The notes: generated from the sequence alone by a model not told the origin. A stretch of DNA of 64,000 nt from Acinetobacter rudis (GCF_000829675.1 NZ_BBRX01000022.1:1-64000); one strand, 5' to 3'; counted from the stretch's first letter, positions 9,229 through 19,867 are shown. Numbers and translations are program-made.

Positions 9229-10076
9229 GACCAGTGCTTCATTTCTCTATGTAAAACTTGGATCGGCCAATCTTTTGCAAGCGCTTTGGTCAACCGATCA
9301 ACCATATATACTGAACGGTGCTGCCCACCAGTACAGCCGATCGACACTGTAAGATAGTGACGATGACCCTCTGCAAAAGTTGGCAACCACTTTAACAACA
9401 ACTGATAAATATCATCGAACATTTCATTGGCAATTTCACTCATAGAGAGAAACTCAACCACAGGTTGATCTAGACCAGAAAATTTACGTAACTCTAGATC
9501 CCAATGTGGGTTCGGTAAATGTCGCACATCAAACACAAAATCAGCATCCAAAGGGATGCCGTACTTATAACCAAAAGACTGTAGGATTACAATCAAACGA
9601 TCTGACTGCCCTAACTTGGTCAATAAAGTATCCTTAAGATCATGTACTGACTTGTCTGTAGTATCAATCTGTACTGTCGCTTTAAGTTGTATTGGCATCA
9701 AAAGATTTTTTTCTGCTTGAATACACTCATTGAGACTCTGATAACGCATCGACAATGGATGCGGTCGTCTTGAAGCACTAAAACGCGAAATCAAACCTTG
9801 ATCTTGCGTGCTCAAGTAAATCACATCCACTGCACCATGTTTTTGTAATTGCTGAAAAACCTGCTCAAAACCTTGTAGATCTTCCTGAGTACTTCGGACA
9901 TCTACTCCCAGAGCAAGTTGCTCAAGATTGTTTTCTTTATCAAGTTTTCCAACAATTTCGGGAAGCAATGCTAAAGGTAAATTATCAATACAGTAATAAC
10001 CCAAATCTTCTAATACCTGCAATGCAGAAGATTTTCCTGAACCAGATTGTCCTGTAACGATAAGTATACGCTTCAT
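9225..10076 (-). CDS. rapZ: RNase adapter / nucleotide-binding protein RapZ
   Basis: The 283-residue protein (284 in E. coli) has the Walker A GQSGSGKS at residues 9-16 and the C-terminal domain motif [18 protein letters not shown] near 250. In E. coli RapZ binds the sRNA GlmZ and hands it to RNase E, tuning glucosamine-6-phosphate synthase, and it senses glucosamine-6-phosphate. Whether Acinetobacter has GlmY/GlmZ is not shown here. It lies between panC (11 bases upstream) and ptsO (overlapping). Confidence 0.95.
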   Translation of the reverse strand: MKRILIVTGQSGSGKSSALQVLEDLGYYCIDNLPLALLPEIVGKLDKENNLEQLALGVDVRSTQEDLQGFEQVFQQLQKHGAVDVIYLSTQDQGLISRFSASRRPHPLSMRYQSLNECIQAEKNLLMPIQLKATVQIDTTDKSVHDLKDTLLTKLGQSDRLIVILQSFGYKYGIPLDADFVFDVRHLPNPHWDLELRKFSGLDQPVVEFLSMSEIANEMFDDIYQLLLKWLPTFAEGHRHYLTVSIGCTGGQHRSVYMVDRLTKALAKDWPIQVLHREMKHWS

Positions 10077-10087
10077 GGCAGATTATC

Positions 10088-10942
10088 CTAACCAATTGAC
10101 TTTGAGTATTTAACCATCAAATTATCGATCAAACGCGTATTACCGAGTTTGGCCGCCACAAACAATACAACATCTTGCTCAAAAGTTTCAACATGCAATA
10201 AATTTGTGGCTCGAGCTTCAACATAGTCAACAACGAAACCAGCCTGATCAAGACCTTGCTTCACATCATTTAAGACCACATCCAGCGCTACGCCTTGTAG
10301 CAATTTAGCCTTAGCCTGTTGCAACAACTGATAAATGATTGGCGCAGTATTACGTTGTTCCTCAGACAAATAGCCGTTACGAGAACTTAAAGCTAAACCA
10401 TCTGCTGCACGCGTAATCGGCACACCAATGATATCAACAGGGATACTTAAATCTTGGACAAATTGTCTGATCACAGCCAATTGTTGATAATCTTTTTCAC
10501 CAAAAAATGCATAAGTTGGCTGCACAATATTCAACAACTTAGTTACAACTAAAGCGACGCCATCAAAGTGACCTGGGCGCTGTAAACCACAAAGATCTTC
10601 TGTAATTTTTTCTACACGAATATTGGTTAAACGTGGTCGGCTGCCATACATCTGTTCAACTGAAGGGGCAAATAATATATCACATTCAGCCTCAGCCAAA
10701 AGATGACTATCTTGCTCTAAGGTACGAGGATAATTGTCAAAGTCCTCATTTGGACCAAATTGAGTTGGATTGACAAAGATACTCACCACGACGACATCAC
10801 ATAATCGACGTGCTTCACGGACTAAATTAATATGCCCTTCGTGTAAATTACCCATTGTTGCAACAAAACCAATCACTTTACGTGCAGCACGTGCTGTTTG
10901 TAATGATGCAGAAAGACCTTGTATGCTGGTTTCAGTTTTCAT
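10088..10942 (-). CDS. panC: Pantothenate synthetase
   Basis: The 284-residue enzyme joins pantoate and beta-alanine with ATP to make pantothenate, the coenzyme A precursor. The HIGH-type motif is H34xxH37 in [27 protein letters not shown] and LSSRNGYLS are diagnostic of PanC. The start ATG at 10942 lies two bases after the panB stop, so panB and panC form an operon. No panD is seen in the window. Confidence 0.97.
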   Translation of the reverse strand: MKTETSIQGLSASLQTARAARKVIGFVATMGNLHEGHINLVREARRLCDVVVVSIFVNPTQFGPNEDFDNYPRTLEQDSHLLAEAECDILFAPSVEQMYGSRPRLTNIRVEKITEDLCGLQRPGHFDGVALVVTKLLNIVQPTYAFFGEKDYQQLAVIRQFVQDLSIPVDIIGVPITRAADGLALSSRNGYLSEEQRNTAPIIYQLLQQAKAKLLQGVALDVVLNDVKQGLDQAGFVVDYVEARATNLLHVETFEQDVVLFVAAKLGNTRLIDNLMVKYSKSIG

Positions 10943-10944
10943 GT

Positions 10945-11754
10945 TTAAAGCTCAACCTGAAAAGTATGTTCAATCGCTGGAAACTCAGCTGTTTGTACCG
11001 CTTGATGATAGGCTTTAAATGCGTCATGAATCGCGTTTGCACCTGACTGCTCTTGCATAAAGTTTCGAACAAAACGAGCAACATGACCCAAATTTAGGCC
11101 CAACATATCTTGTACGACCAAGACCTGACCATCAGTATCTGCACCTGCACCAATACCAATGACAGGAATATCGCTAAACATTTCAGCAATTTCTTTACCG
11201 AGTTTAGCAGGTACGCACTCTAACAATAATATAGCTGCCCCAGCGGCAACCACTGCCTGACAGTCTGCAATCAATTGGTCAGCAGCTGCGCGAGTTTTAC
11301 CTTGAACTTTATAACCACCAAATACGTGTACAGACTGCGGAGTAAGACCTAAATGCACACAAACAGGTACACCATTACGTGTTAATACTTCAATTGATTC
11401 AGCCAACCAAGCACCGCCCTCAATCTTAACCATCTGTGCCCCTGCTTGCATCACAGCTCTAGCATTGGCAACGGTGTCATTAACATTGGCATAACTTAAA
11501 AACGGTAAATCCGTCATTAAAAATGCATGACGGTTTCCACGACGTACCGCAGCAGTGTGATAAACCATGTCCGCAACAGTAACAGGTAGGGTTGAATCAT
11601 GCCCTTGGATCACCATGCCCAAGGAGTCACCGACTAAAATACTATCAATTTCAGCGCGTTCCATGACTTGAGCCATACTGGCATCATAGCAAGTTAAACA
11701 AGAAAACTTTCGACCTTGCTGTTTGAATTGTCTTAAATCGCTGAGACTAATCAT
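10945..11754 (-). CDS. panB: 3-methyl-2-oxobutanoate hydroxymethyltransferase
   Basis: The (beta/alpha)8 enzyme of about 269 residues transfers a hydroxymethyl group from methylene-tetrahydrofolate to ketoisovalerate, the first pantothenate step. [23 protein letters not shown] and [17 protein letters not shown] mark the magnesium and substrate site. An in-frame GTG lies one codon upstream, but the ATG at 11754 sits eight bases after GAGGG and is preferred. It lies between folK and panC on the same strand. Ketoisovalerate links it metabolically to the valine genes at 40-48 kb. Confidence 0.97.
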   Translation of the reverse strand: MISLSDLRQFKQQGRKFSCLTCYDASMAQVMERAEIDSILVGDSLGMVIQGHDSTLPVTVADMVYHTAAVRRGNRHAFLMTDLPFLSYANVNDTVANARAVMQAGAQMVKIEGGAWLAESIEVLTRNGVPVCVHLGLTPQSVHVFGGYKVQGKTRAAADQLIADCQAVVAAGAAILLLECVPAKLGKEIAEMFSDIPVIGIGAGADTDGQVLVVQDMLGLNLGHVARFVRNFMQEQSGANAIHDAFKAYHQAVQTAEFPAIEHTFQVEL

Positions 11755-11786
11755 CACATTTTCCCTCTAATGGTCTATGTTGTGTA

Positions 11787-12284
11787 TTACACCGTTGGCT
11801 CTTGTACCCAAGATTGATCTGCAAGGACTTCTAACTCAGAAGCCTTCACAACAGGTAGCGTCGCTAAAAGCTGACCGTTTAATACCATCTTGGGCGCTAA
11901 ATCAAGTAAAGGCATCAAAACGAAGTCACGCAACATCAGTCCGACATGTGGCACGACTAAACGCTCATGTTCAATTTCTTGATCTGCATAGAGTAACAGG
12001 TCTAAATCCAAAGTCCGTTCGCCCCAATGACGCAGACGAACACGACCAGATTGCTGTTCAAAGGCTTGTAATTGATCGAGTAGTTGTAAGGGCTCAAGCT
12101 CGGTATAAAGCTCAGCCACTGCATTATGATAATGCGGCTGATCTTGTGGCCCCATAGGTGCGCTGTGATAAAGTTTAGATACACGTACTTCACCCAATGT
12201 TGCCAACTTATGTACAGCATCACTTAAGATCTGTTGCGAATCTCCAAGGTTACTGCCCAACCCAATAAAAGTTTGTTGCTTCAT
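11787..12284 (-). CDS. folK: 2-amino-4-hydroxy-6-hydroxymethyldihydropteridine diphosphokinase
   Basis: The 165-residue HPPK carries the family signatures GLGSNLGD at the N-terminus and LRHWGERTLDLDLLLY around residues 90-105. It transfers pyrophosphate from ATP to the pterin in folate synthesis. Its ATG overlaps the pcnB stop by one base (TAATG), so translation is coupled, as in the pcnB-folK pair of E. coli. Confidence 0.96.
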   Translation of the reverse strand: MKQQTFIGLGSNLGDSQQILSDAVHKLATLGEVRVSKLYHSAPMGPQDQPHYHNAVAELYTELEPLQLLDQLQAFEQQSGRVRLRHWGERTLDLDLLLYADQEIEHERLVVPHVGLMLRDFVLMPLLDLAPKMVLNGQLLATLPVVKASELEVLADQSWVQEPTV

Positions 12285-13771
12285 TACTGTGTCGGCCCAA
12301 AAATCACTTGGCTTAAATCACGCTGTACACGTTTACGCTTTAAAATTGGATGATCCGTATTGACTGCATTTTTATCTGCAAAATCTGGATTCGATTGCGA
12401 ATGTGCACCACGCGTACGATCTGGTGTCCGGTTACGACTCTGAGAGTCACGAGGCTTACGACTACGACGCCCATTGCTTTCTGTTTCTTTTACCAGAGGC
12501 TCAATCTGCGTAGACGGTGATTTATCTTGCTCGACCTCAGCTGCTGCTTTACGGCGAGATTTAGCACGTTGACGATTATAAGCACTAATCGCTCTTTCTT
12601 TTTCGTCCATACTCATGTTTTGGTAAGCATCCCACCAAACAGCCATGCCTTGAGTTGTCTCATCACCTGACTTTTCACGTAGCAACATAAAGTCAAATCC
12701 AGCACGGAAGCGAGCATGTCCAGCTAAGGCTTCAATTTGCTGTGGTTTAGGATTTAACAAACGACTTTGCATTTCCCAAACTTCACGAATAAACGTCTCT
12801 GCAAAACGAGGAATGATCGTTCTGGTTGCTTGACGTTTCAACACATCTAAGCCCGCTTGCGCACGTGCTTCAGTCGGATTAATACCTCGGCCCTGATAAA
12901 ACTCACAACGCTGTAAGAACGGTTCCCACAACATCACTGCATAGAAAAATGCAGGATTAATAGTTTTACCTATTTGAATACGTTGATCTGTATTTTTTGC
13001 AGCACGACGCATAAATGGGCTAAGTTGTGCTGGAATATCAGCAAATAACTGTTTCCACACCCCAAACTCAATCAGCATATCTAATACACGTTCTAGATGC
13101 CCCATCGTAAACAACTTTTGAGATTCATCGTAAAGACGGTGCGGTGATACATCGCCAAGTAAGCGTGCCAGATCAGGCTGAAACACCTGTAAAATCTCAG
13201 GTGCAATACTAAAATTCAATTTTGCCGCAAAACGCAAAGTACGCAACATACGTACTGGATCTTCCTCGAAACGTAGTAATGGATCACCTAGTAGACGCAA
13301 CGTTTTATTTTTTATATCGTCAACTGCATTACAGAAATCAAGTACGATGCCTTTATGTGGTTGGTAATACATCGCATTGATTGAAAAATCTCGACGAGCA
13401 AAATCTTGCTCAATCGTTCCCCAATTATTGTCACGTAAAATCATACCCGAAGCAGAAGTCACTGCTTTTTTAGGTGGTGCACGAAAAGTAGCAACCTCAA
13501 TCAATTCTCGACCAGCATACACATGTGCGAGTTCAAATCGACGGCCAATAATACGGCAACGACGACCAAAAACTTCTTTCACTTGTGACGGTGTTGCATT
13601 GGTGACAGCATCAAAATCTTTTGGCTTTAACCCCAACATAGAATCACGCACGCCACCACCCACAATATATGCTTCGTAGCCTGCTTTAGTTAAACTTTCT
13701 ATAACATCTAAAATTGAAGAAGGTAATTGAGCGGTGGATAATCCACACTTTGACGCACGCAAAGTTTGCAA
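12284..13771 (-). CDS. pcnB: Poly(A) polymerase I, non-AUG start
   Basis: The class II nucleotidyltransferase adds poly(A) tails to RNA 3' ends and so promotes decay. The catalytic block VGGGVRDSMLGLKPKDFDAVTNA holds the GG and the DxD-like aspartates. RRDFSINAM and DPVRMLRTLRFA follow, then a long basic C-terminus. The frame has no ATG before the catalytic core and is open back to a TTG at 13834, just after a TGA. I chose the TTG at 13771 because GGGAG lies about ten bases upstream, giving 495 residues; TTG at 13762 or 13834 are alternatives. E. coli pcnB likewise uses a weak non-AUG start (AUU). Confidence 0.93.
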   Translation of the reverse strand: MQTLRASKCGLSTAQLPSSILDVIESLTKAGYEAYIVGGGVRDSMLGLKPKDFDAVTNATPSQVKEVFGRRCRIIGRRFELAHVYAGRELIEVATFRAPPKKAVTSASGMILRDNNWGTIEQDFARRDFSINAMYYQPHKGIVLDFCNAVDDIKNKTLRLLGDPLLRFEEDPVRMLRTLRFAAKLNFSIAPEILQVFQPDLARLLGDVSPHRLYDESQKLFTMGHLERVLDMLIEFGVWKQLFADIPAQLSPFMRRAAKNTDQRIQIGKTINPAFFYAVMLWEPFLQRCEFYQGRGINPTEARAQAGLDVLKRQATRTIIPRFAETFIREVWEMQSRLLNPKPQQIEALAGHARFRAGFDFMLLREKSGDETTQGMAVWWDAYQNMSMDEKERAISAYNRQRAKSRRKAAAEVEQDKSPSTQIEPLVKETESNGRRSRKPRDSQSRNRTPDRTRGAHSQSNPDFADKNAVNTDHPILKRKRVQRDLSQVIFGPTQ

Positions 13772-13918
13772 AAGACATTGTCTCCCACGTCGGGACGTAA
13801 AAAAATAATTATGCCAATCATATCGCTTACACAATCAAACGGCAATTTGAATCTTTAACCGAACCTAAAATAATAAGATAGAGCATGCTGAGCTTTTATA
13901 ATTTGCTCGAAAGTTCAC

Positions 13919-14371
13919 TTAAAGTGCCAGTTGTGTTTGATTCTTTAAAAAGATACTTTCCCCAATGCCTTTCACCTGTTTTAACTGCTCGATGTGTTTA
14001 AAGGACCCATACTGTTGACGATACTCAATAATAGCAAGCGCTTTTTTCTCTCCCACACCTTTAAGTTTTTGCAGTTGTTGGACATTGGCTTGATTTATAT
14101 TGACCCTCTCCGAAGCTGTACTTAAACCTGTTGTGGCCAGAGCCTGTTTTGGCTCTAGCTTTTTGCTAATGACTGCCTCTGCGGACTGATGGGTCAAAGT
14201 ACTTTCTAAACGTAGATCGTGCGCATTTTGCTGTTGTTTCCATATCAAGTATTGCTGATCGAATTGTTGTGCAAAAACAGATGATGTAAAGCTAAATGTG
14301 ATCACACTAAAAATTGATCTGAAGCACCAAAAGCACAGGTATAACAAGTGATCCGTTGTCATCGCAGGCAT
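13919..14371 (-). CDS. ComEA-like helix-hairpin-helix DNA-binding protein
   Basis: The 150-residue protein has a hydrophobic N-terminal signal or anchor (about residues 9-34), a Gln-rich linker and two C-terminal helix-hairpin-helix motifs (LQKLKGVGEKKALAIIEYR and LKQVKGIGESIF). This is the layout of ComEA, the periplasmic DNA receptor that pulls DNA through the outer membrane in natural transformation, which Acinetobacter is known for. Small ComEA-like proteins also exist without a proven role in transformation. It follows mazG by 20 bases on the same strand. Confidence 0.78.
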   Translation of the reverse strand: MPAMTTDHLLYLCFWCFRSIFSVITFSFTSSVFAQQFDQQYLIWKQQQNAHDLRLESTLTHQSAEAVISKKLEPKQALATTGLSTASERVNINQANVQQLQKLKGVGEKKALAIIEYRQQYGSFKHIEQLKQVKGIGESIFLKNQTQLAL

Positions 14372-14391
14372 CTGCCCTTTAAATATATATG

Positions 14392-15165
14392 TTAACTGCG
14401 CAGTTCAACTTGCTTTGCTTGCTGCCAAAACTGCTCCATTTCTTCTAGGCTGAGTTGCTCAATGGTTTTATTTTGTTTTAGTGCCTCAATCTCGATATAC
14501 GCATAACGTTGTCTAAACTTTGCGACTGTAGCAAGTAATGCAGACTCACTCGATTGATTAAGTTTACGACCAACATTGACCAATGAAAATAGACAGTCAC
14601 CCAATTCATTGTGTATCTCATCGGAATCACCTAAAGCAATGGCCTCCTGCAACTCTGCTAGCTCTTCTTCTAGTTTTCCATAAGCCTGCTGCGCATCTGC
14701 AAAATCAAATCCAACTTTGGCTGCTACTTTTTGAATCTCAGTTGCTTGTAATATTGCTGGGCCAGACTTGACCTGATCAAGACTCAAACTAACTTTGCCT
14801 TGTTTTTCTTCTGCTTTAATTTTTTGCCATAGCTCACTCACTTGCGCTGCTGTAAGCGAGTTAAACTGCTCTGCTTGAAAAACATGCGGATGACGGCGAA
14901 TCAACTTATCAGATAAAGTCTGCACCACATCATTAAAATCAAAAGCACCTTGCTCTGCATACATCTGTGACTGAAACACGACTTGTAACAGCAAATCACC
15001 CAGCTCTTCACGGATAGCAGCCAAATCACCCGAACGGATTGCCTGCTCTACTTCATAGGCTTCTTCAATCGCATAAGGTGTCAAACTTAGCGGATTTTGT
15101 GCTTGATCCCACGGACATTGTTCACGTAATTGCTGCATGATTTTAAGTAGTTGTTCAATCGCCAT
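14392..15165 (-). CDS. mazG: Nucleoside triphosphate pyrophosphohydrolase MazG
   Basis: The 257-residue protein (263 in E. coli) has two MazG repeats: the N-terminal one with CPWDQAQNPLSLTPYAIEEAYEV and REELGDLLLQVVFQS, the C-terminal one with KLEEELAELQEAIALG and NELGDCLFSLVNVGRKL. The EExxE/ExxD acidic clusters bind magnesium. It hydrolyses NTPs to NMPs and in E. coli is reported to lower ppGpp. It lies downstream of relA in the same orientation, as in E. coli and pseudomonads, but separated from it by a terminator. Confidence 0.95.
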   Translation of the reverse strand: MAIEQLLKIMQQLREQCPWDQAQNPLSLTPYAIEEAYEVEQAIRSGDLAAIREELGDLLLQVVFQSQMYAEQGAFDFNDVVQTLSDKLIRRHPHVFQAEQFNSLTAAQVSELWQKIKAEEKQGKVSLSLDQVKSGPAILQATEIQKVAAKVGFDFADAQQAYGKLEEELAELQEAIALGDSDEIHNELGDCLFSLVNVGRKLNQSSESALLATVAKFRQRYAYIEIEALKQNKTIEQLSLEEMEQFWQQAKQVELRS

Positions 15166-15240
15166 TTTTACACTCTCATTTTTTCAATGGGGGAAATTTC
15201 AACCTGAACGTTGATGATCAGTATCTCAACCAAAATCATA

Positions 15241-15266
15241 AAAAAAGGCATCATTAACTGATGCCC
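15241..15266 (-). terminator. Terminator after relA
   Basis: The stem GGCATCA / TGATGCC (15247-15265) has a five-base loop. On the minus strand it is followed by six T, directly beyond the relA stop codon. Confidence 0.85.
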
Positions 15267-15284
15267 TTTTCCATCTAACTCGAC

Positions 15285-17600
15285 TTAGCCGCCTTGGACT
15301 AAACGACGCGCAGAAATAATACCCGGTTGCTGCTCTAAACGAGCCAATAAGCGAGAAAGCTGTGCTAGACCTTTAACTTCAATCAGCAGTTTCATATTGG
15401 CAATGCCGTCAGACTCTGAAATCGTATTGACTTGGCGAATATTAATCTGATCAGAAAAAATAACCTGTGTTAAATCTTTGAGTAAACCGCGACGGTCATA
15501 AGCCTCCACCACAATCTGCACACTTTGACCACGAGTCGGCTGCATTTCCCAATCTGCTTCAACAGCACGCTCAGGCTCTAGTCCAATCATACGAATATAA
15601 TCAGAACAAACCACCTTATGAATACTCACACCACGATTTAATGTGATATATCCAGCGATTGGTTCACCATGAACAGGCTGACAACACTGTGCAATATGCA
15701 ACTCTACGTTATCTAGCCCATCAATCAAAATACCATGAGCAGATAAAGTGTGACTTGCACGCGGATTCAGTGTTGGTTTTAACACCAACTCAGGCTCATC
15801 CAAGTCAGGATGCATATGACGGTTAACTTGATTAATCAGTGCATGTAGACTGATATCACCACTGACCAGTGCAACCAAAATATCGTCACCAGTTTTGACA
15901 TTAAAATGACTACAATAGTCACCTAAATCAATACTCTTCGGATGAATTGCTAAACGGGCTAACTCTTTAGTCAGTATTTCACGACCAACTTCAAGGTTTT
16001 TACTTCGGTCTTGCTGTCTAAACCAATGACGTAACTTGTCACGTGCACGCGGTGTTTTAATATAACCCAAAGAGTTCACCAACCAGTCACGGTTAGGTTC
16101 ACGATCTTTCTTGGTTAAAATCTCGACCTGCTCACCTGTTTTTAAAGTATAGGTCAGCGGAACATAACGCTGATTCACACGTGCTGCGTAGCATTTGTTA
16201 CCCACTTGAGTATGCACATGATAAGCAAAATCGAGTACCGTTGAACCTTGCGGCAACTCCTTGATATCACCATCACGGCTAAAGACATAAATCTTTTCAA
16301 ACCCAGCAAAATCTTGCAGACGATCAAAATCTTCGGTTTCATCCTCATTCGGATGAGCACTGGTTTCATTACGCTCTTGATAATGCTCAAGCACTGAACG
16401 CAATGAGTGCAAACGATGATTGAATGAGTAGTCGGTATTCTTCGCACCTTCTTTATAGTTAAAGTGCGAACACACACCAAGCTCTGCTTCTTCGTGCATT
16501 TCGTGGGTACGAATTTGAATTTCTAAAGACTTATTTTCAGCAATCACCGCGGTATGTAACGAGCGATAACCATTCGGTTTTGGGTTAGTAATATAGTCGT
16601 CAAACTGATGCGGAATATGTCGCCAGATCTGATGTACGATCCCCAAGGCGTGATAACACTCAGGTACACTTTTCACCAAAACACGCACAGCACGAATATC
16701 ATAAAGCTGATCAAAACTCAGATTTTTACTCTTCATTTTTCGATAGATCGAGTAAATATGTTTTACTCGTCCTGAGATCTCAGCTTCAATACCATGCTTG
16801 GCTAACTCATTTTTGAGTTCATCCACCACAAATTGAATGTAATGTTCACGCTCTAAACGCTTTTCATTCAGTAAAGACGCAATTTCTTTATAACGATCTG
16901 GGGCTAAAAAGCGAAAAGCTAAATCTTCAAGCTCCCACTTTAACTGGGCAATACCAAGACGATGTGCCAGTGGTGAGTAGATGGTTAAGATTTCTCGCGC
17001 AACACGTTCTTGACGTTCGCGCGGTGATTTGGCCAGCTCACGCAATGAATAAGTACGTTCTGCCAGTTTAATCAGTACCACACGCACATCTTCGGTCACC
17101 GAAATGAGCATTTTATAAATGCCACTCAAATGTTCGCGTTGGTTATTATTAAAATGGTCTTCAAGGCGCTTATTATTTTCGATCAGTTCAGATAATTTAC
17201 CCATGGCCAAAGTGCCTTTGACCAGATTTGCAACTTGCTCACCAAATTTCTCTAAGATCTCATCCATAGAAATAATTTCTTCACGGACGCTACGATAAAG
17301 AATTGCGGCGGTTAAAGTTGTTTCATCAACATGGAGGTGGGCTAAAATATCGGCCATTCCTAAACCAGTAGCAAAGGTATTAGGATGATTGCGATTGGTC
17401 TGATGTGCTGACATCAGCTCTTTATCAAGTAATAGTTGACCTGCCGCAGCCAACTGCTTTAATTCACTTTCGCCTAAAATTTCACAAACACGACCTAACC
17501 AAGATATTAAGCCTTGTTGTGCTTCGACGGCATGTTCTACAGTCGTTTCTTCTGCCAACTCACTCAGTTGCGCAGGTAAAAGTTCACGTACTGTGACCAT
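15285..17600 (-). CDS. relA: (p)ppGpp synthetase RelA
   Basis: The 771-residue protein (744 in E. coli) makes pppGpp/ppGpp from ATP and GTP/GDP on stalled ribosomes. The N-terminal hydrolase-like domain has LYRSVREE where SpoT has its HD-type metal site, so it should be hydrolase-dead. The synthetase domain holds YDIRAVRVLV and KPNGYRSLHTAV. A TGS domain (KIYVFSRDGDIKELPQGSTVLDFAYH) and a C-terminal ACT domain (about 690-771) follow. It sits 38 bases after rlmD and ends at its own terminator. Confidence 0.97.
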   Translation of the reverse strand: MVTVRELLPAQLSELAEETTVEHAVEAQQGLISWLGRVCEILGESELKQLAAAGQLLLDKELMSAHQTNRNHPNTFATGLGMADILAHLHVDETTLTAAILYRSVREEIISMDEILEKFGEQVANLVKGTLAMGKLSELIENNKRLEDHFNNNQREHLSGIYKMLISVTEDVRVVLIKLAERTYSLRELAKSPRERQERVAREILTIYSPLAHRLGIAQLKWELEDLAFRFLAPDRYKEIASLLNEKRLEREHYIQFVVDELKNELAKHGIEAEISGRVKHIYSIYRKMKSKNLSFDQLYDIRAVRVLVKSVPECYHALGIVHQIWRHIPHQFDDYITNPKPNGYRSLHTAVIAENKSLEIQIRTHEMHEEAELGVCSHFNYKEGAKNTDYSFNHRLHSLRSVLEHYQERNETSAHPNEDETEDFDRLQDFAGFEKIYVFSRDGDIKELPQGSTVLDFAYHVHTQVGNKCYAARVNQRYVPLTYTLKTGEQVEILTKKDREPNRDWLVNSLGYIKTPRARDKLRHWFRQQDRSKNLEVGREILTKELARLAIHPKSIDLGDYCSHFNVKTGDDILVALVSGDISLHALINQVNRHMHPDLDEPELVLKPTLNPRASHTLSAHGILIDGLDNVELHIAQCCQPVHGEPIAGYITLNRGVSIHKVVCSDYIRMIGLEPERAVEADWEMQPTRGQSVQIVVEAYDRRGLLKDLTQVIFSDQINIRQVNTISESDGIANMKLLIEVKGLAQLSRLLARLEQQPGIISARRLVQGG

Positions 17601-17638
17601 CCCTTTCTCCTATCAACCCAATCTCAATGTAACGCGCC

Positions 17639-19036
17639 TCATACAGGCTGCGTTGTTAATTTTTCAAATAAAGTAATTGATTCAACATGACCAGTATGGG
17701 TAAACATATCAATCACACCTGCTTTTTTTAATTGATATCCGTGCTTAACTAAAATACCAGCATCGCGTGCTAAAGTCGCAGGATTGCACGACACATATAC
17801 GATTCGTTTCGCATTGAAATGGTGGAGGTAATGCATCACCAACTCCGCACCTGATCGAGGCGGGTCAATCAATAATGCATCAAACCCTTGATTTACCCAA
17901 GAAAATTTAGAAAAGTCTTTTGTTAAATCTTGTGTATAAAACTTTAAGTTACCGATTTTATTACGTTTTGCATTTTCAGCACCACGTAGCACCATCGCCT
18001 CACTTCCTTCAACGGCAACAACATGACCATGCTCACCTACAGCCTGTGCTAACGGTAAAGAAAAGTTTCCTAAACCACAAAATAAATCCAGCACAGATTC
18101 ACCTGCTTTTAAATCAAGCAACTCACATGCCAACTTCACCATTTTCTGATTTACAGCAGGATTAACCTGAATAAAATCTGTGGGATGAAAAGCCAGCTCC
18201 AATTGCTGTTCTTGCTCTCCCAAACGATAGTGTAAACGACTTTCAGCCTGTGGCTGATCCACCCGTTTGACACTCTCTGCATCGTGACGCTGTAAATACA
18301 ACTGCCAGTGACGTGATTTTACAAAGTCCTGTAACGCTTGAATGTCTGCTGCAACCAAATCAGCTGTATGTCTAATCAGTAAAGCAACCTCAGTTGCGCC
18401 TTTGCTCAACTCGATATGACCAATATCTGCACGCCCACACAATTGTTTTAACAACTGATGTAAATCAGGTAAAGCCTGATCAAGCTCTTGATCAAGTACT
18501 TTACAGGTCTTAATTGATGTCAGACGATTACTTTGTGCTTCACGAAAACCCATAACCAGTTGTTGTTGCTTAGCTAAATAGCGCACGCCTATTCGAGCTT
18601 TATGACGATAATCAAGTCGAGGAGAACGTAGTGCAGGCAACCAAGCTTCAGGAGCCAACTGAGCAAAATGCTGCAAATGTGACTGTAAGGTTTGCTGCTT
18701 TAGCTCAATTTGCATGTCACTTGACATATGCTGCATATTACACCCACCACATTTACCAAAATGTGGGCAAACGGGTTCTACTCGCTGAGGGCTTGCAGGT
18801 CCGAGTAACTCAATCAAATGTGCTTCATCTAACTTTTTACTTTGATGTGTCAACTGCGCCCGTACCATTTCTCCGGGTAAGGCTTGAGTGATAAATACAT
18901 TTTTGCCATGCTTTTCAGTTGGATGCTCAAATTTTTCTGTATATCGAGCAATGCCTCGCCCCTCATGGGACAAACGTTCAACCTGAAATATATAGCTCGG
19001 TAGTTGTGTTGCTTGAGTTTTAACTCGACCTTTCAA
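17639..19036 (-). CDS. rlmD: 23S rRNA (uracil-1939-C5) methyltransferase
   Basis: The 465-residue RumA-type enzyme has an N-terminal TRAM domain, a 4Fe-4S cluster site with C90, C96 and C99 ([10 protein letters not shown]) and a further Cys near 170. The SAM motif is [14 protein letters not shown] and the catalytic block is IDPPRSGAE with [12 protein letters not shown]. It methylates U1939 of 23S rRNA. The start appears to be TTG at 19036; no ATG lies before the TRAM domain. It sits upstream of relA, as in E. coli. Confidence 0.95.
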   Translation of the reverse strand: MKGRVKTQATQLPSYIFQVERLSHEGRGIARYTEKFEHPTEKHGKNVFITQALPGEMVRAQLTHQSKKLDEAHLIELLGPASPQRVEPVCPHFGKCGGCNMQHMSSDMQIELKQQTLQSHLQHFAQLAPEAWLPALRSPRLDYRHKARIGVRYLAKQQQLVMGFREAQSNRLTSIKTCKVLDQELDQALPDLHQLLKQLCGRADIGHIELSKGATEVALLIRHTADLVAADIQALQDFVKSRHWQLYLQRHDAESVKRVDQPQAESRLHYRLGEQEQQLELAFHPTDFIQVNPAVNQKMVKLACELLDLKAGESVLDLFCGLGNFSLPLAQAVGEHGHVVAVEGSEAMVLRGAENAKRNKIGNLKFYTQDLTKDFSKFSWVNQGFDALLIDPPRSGAELVMHYLHHFNAKRIVYVSCNPATLARDAGILVKHGYQLKKAGVIDMFTHTGHVESITLFEKLTTQPV

Positions 19037-19045
19037 AGGAATAAC

Positions 19046-19867
19046 CTAACTGGATTGAATGGGAAAATCAGCAGCGCTAAATGCTGTTCGTTGAGCAGTT
19101 TCACGCCACACCTCTAAGAACGTTTGTTGCTGTGGTTGTGTGTGTAAATATTGAATTGTGGCTTGTACCCAAGCTTGATGTTCAGTAACGAGGATTTGCC
19201 CTTTGAGCAATAACCAACGTAAATAAATTAACCAAGTATTGAGTACATCACCCTCACAGTAACTGGTTAATTGTTGCCACTGTTGCTGTTTGACATACTC
19301 GGGTACAAAATAACCAGACTCTGCACGTTTGCCTGGATAACCGAGCATTTGCGCAATATCATCAAGTTTCTGAAAGTTACGGCCATTAAACATCGCCATC
19401 ACATCCATCAGATCCACATGACGCTGGTGATAACGATTTTGGTAGTTATTATAACGTTTTTGTTGATTACTCTCACCCTGATCGAACAGGCTGGTTGCAC
19501 TCAAACCATGATACATAGCACGGAATAAAATCACAGGTAAATCAAACTGTGATCCGTTCCAGCTCACTAAAGTTGGTTCACGTTTATCAAAAATAGATAA
19601 GAACTTACTCAGGATTTCTGCTTCACTATAGTGCTCTTGGCTAAAGGAAAACAATCGCATTGTACCGTTTTCATCAATCCAAAGACCAGAAATACAGACA
19701 ATCTCATGCAGCGGTATACGCTGAAAATCCATACCTGACTCTTGTCGACGTAGCTTAGCAAGTGCTTGCTCTAAATCAGCTTGTTCTAAATCAAGCCCAT
19801 ATAAATGTGCACCCACTTTCAGGTCAGTTAAGGTTTCAATATCAAAAACCAAAATCGGTAAACGCAT
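19046..19867 (-). CDS. Predicted 3'-5' exonuclease, PolB-like DEDD family
   Basis: The 273-residue stand-alone exonuclease domain has motif I in LVFDIETLTD, motif II in SWNGSQFDLPVI and motif III in YCEGDVLNTWLIYLRW. These provide the DEDD acidic residues of DnaQ/PolB-type nucleases. There is no polymerase domain. Its substrate is unknown; a DNA repair or proofreading-type role is only inferred. It lies 10 bases before rlmD and 58 bases after cysM, so it is probably in the same transcript. Confidence 0.87.
   Translation of the reverse strand: MRLPILVFDIETLTDLKVGAHLYGLDLEQADLEQALAKLRRQESGMDFQRIPLHEIVCISGLWIDENGTMRLFSFSQEHYSEAEILSKFLSIFDKREPTLVSWNGSQFDLPVILFRAMYHGLSATSLFDQGESNQQKRYNNYQNRYHQRHVDLMDVMAMFNGRNFQKLDDIAQMLGYPGKRAESGYFVPEYVKQQQWQQLTSYCEGDVLNTWLIYLRWLLLKGQILVTEHQAWVQATIQYLHTQPQQQTFLEVWRETAQRTAFSAADFPIQSS

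Noticed and set aside
11777..12157. A 126-codon plus-strand frame over folK
   Set aside because: It is antisense to a well-conserved gene, has no family resemblance and no ribosome binding site.
15285..17600. Assignment as SpoT/Rel bifunctional enzyme
   Set aside because: The HD-type hydrolase residues are missing, and rlmD and mazG flank it as they flank relA.
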